A stretch of DNA of 64,000 nucleotides from UBA8437 sp963582065 (lineage in GTDB: Bacteria; Planctomycetota; Planctomycetia; Planctomycetales; Planctomycetaceae), in contig CAUZRQ010000012.1 of assembly GCA_963582065.1 (NCBI GenBank), forward strand, positions 1-64,000, written 5' to 3'. Made by a program: the position numbers and the translations under genes. The notes under the pieces are model-generated. The model worked only from the letters and a program-made list of their open reading frames with translations. It did not search any database and was not told the DNA's origin. Below are positions 63,509 to 64,000 of this stretch, piece after piece; the stretch's first letter is position 1; every line of letters begins with the position of its first letter.

Positions 63509-64000
63509 TTATCCGCCGCCGGCGAAACACCACAAGTTGCCCGCGTAATCGTGAACCAGCAGCAGGTTGCCGGTGATCACCGGGGACGTCTTGATCGGCG
63601 TCCCCAGCCGGTGTTCCCAGACCACTTCGCCACTCCGATTCACTCCGCGAATCGACGTGTCGTCATGGCCGAAGAACGCCAGGTCACCGGCGATGATCGG
63701 GGTCGAACTGCCGGCCAACGCCTGGCGGCGTGATCGGCGGAAGCGGTCGGCTTCGCGGCCACAGGGGACAGTGTGGCGGGTGGCACCCGTCTCCAGGTCC
63801 AGCAACCGCATGTCACCACCGTTGGCCAGGATCAGGTCGTCCCAGACAACCGGTGCCGCGTTCTGGTACCCCGCACCGCTGAGACCTTTCTGCCAGATCA
63901 GCTTTCCGGTCGCGGCGTCACGGACACGGATGCCCGAAGAACCGGTGTAGATGAGCTTTCCGTCCACCACGATCGGTGCCGAAGTCGACCGGGAGGTCTC
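63509..64000 (-). CDS. PQQ-type beta-propeller protein, 5' part outside window
   Basis: The frame is open from the window edge to the stop at 63509 (163 codons visible). Blades read IRVRDAATGKLIWQKGL, LLDLETGATRHTVP and IRGVNRSGEVVWEHRLG, ending LLLVHDYAGNLWCFAGGG, as in PQQ-binding-like repeat proteins. The start, and any signal or kinase domain, would lie to the right of position 64000. It may be an enzyme subunit or a scaffold. Confidence 0.85.
   Translation of the reverse strand, partial: ETSRSTSAPIVVDGKLIYTGSSGIRVRDAATGKLIWQKGLSGAGYQNAAPVVWDDLILANGGDMRLLDLETGATRHTVPCGREADRFRRSRRQALAGSSTPIIAGDLAFFGHDDTSIRGVNRSGEVVWEHRLGTPIKTSPVITGNLLLVHDYAGNLWCFAGGG

Overview
The window reads as chromosomal DNA of a planctomycete (Planctomycetota, probably Planctomycetales). 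The evidence is gene content: five DUF1501 proteins, two DUF1549/DUF1553 proteins with cytochrome-c-like motifs, large PPC-domain proteins, many exported beta-propeller and sialidase-like proteins, DUF6915, a 3-keto-5-aminohexanoate cleavage-type (DUF849) enzyme and a GC-rich sequence. I found no rRNA, tRNA, CRISPR array, transposase or phage gene. About 50 genes or gene remnants are supported. Most encode proteins with a Sec or twin-arginine signal.

Layout. 1-5.4 kb: a long inverted repeat, two tandem DUF1501 genes, a GHL10-like glycosidase and a small exported LRR protein, followed by a scar made of the 3' ends of two other genes. 5.4-13.3 kb: a DUF1553+DUF1501 pair on the minus strand, divergent from a DUF1501+PPC pair on the plus strand. 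13.4-18.7 kb: a sialidase-like protein, a tiny lipoprotein, a zinc-metallopeptidase gene broken by one stop codon and carrying two short tandem repeats, and a purple-acid-phosphatase-like protein that lacks several metal ligands. 18.9-28.6 kb: DUF849 enzyme, beta-helix protein, CocE-type hydrolase, two translationally coupled sialidase-like genes, a Sel1-repeat/trypsin fusion and a broken LRR gene. 28.9-36.4 kb: exported propeller protein, broken VOC gene, cyclase, kelch protein, sodium:solute symporter, fatty-acid desaturase. 36.6-43.0 kb: a complete DUF1553-DUF1501-PPC operon. 43.3-46.7 kb: a three-gene proton-translocating transhydrogenase operon. 46.9-53.7 kb: DUF4838 protein and zinc-phospholipase-like protein, convergent with a Gfo/Idh/MocA oxidoreductase and sugar-phosphate-isomerase-like pair. 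54.0-60.2 kb: a YcjX-like ATPase, a DUF697 membrane protein, a GYF/Sel1/LRR-like repeat protein and a duplicated DUF6915 protein, all in the same direction. 60.5-64 kb: a pectate-lyase-like beta-helix protein, a zinc-ribbon/33-nt-repeat/AIM24 protein and the end of a PQQ-type propeller gene.

How the genes may work together: much of the window looks like machinery for glycan or polyanion breakdown outside the cytoplasm (GHL10, beta-helix, sialidase-like, DUF4838, GH32-like propeller, DUF1501/1553 cassettes), with uptake (symporter) and redox functions (transhydrogenase, Gfo/Idh). This is inferred from families and neighbourhood, not proven.

The most unusual signals are the ycjX-DUF697-repeat protein-DUF6915 cluster, three separate genes each cut by one in-frame stop, a phosphatase-fold protein with substituted metal ligands, an 8-nt repeat tract inside a signal-peptide coding region, and the recombination scar at 5.27-5.38 kb. 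Intrinsic terminators with clear T-tracts were not recognised.
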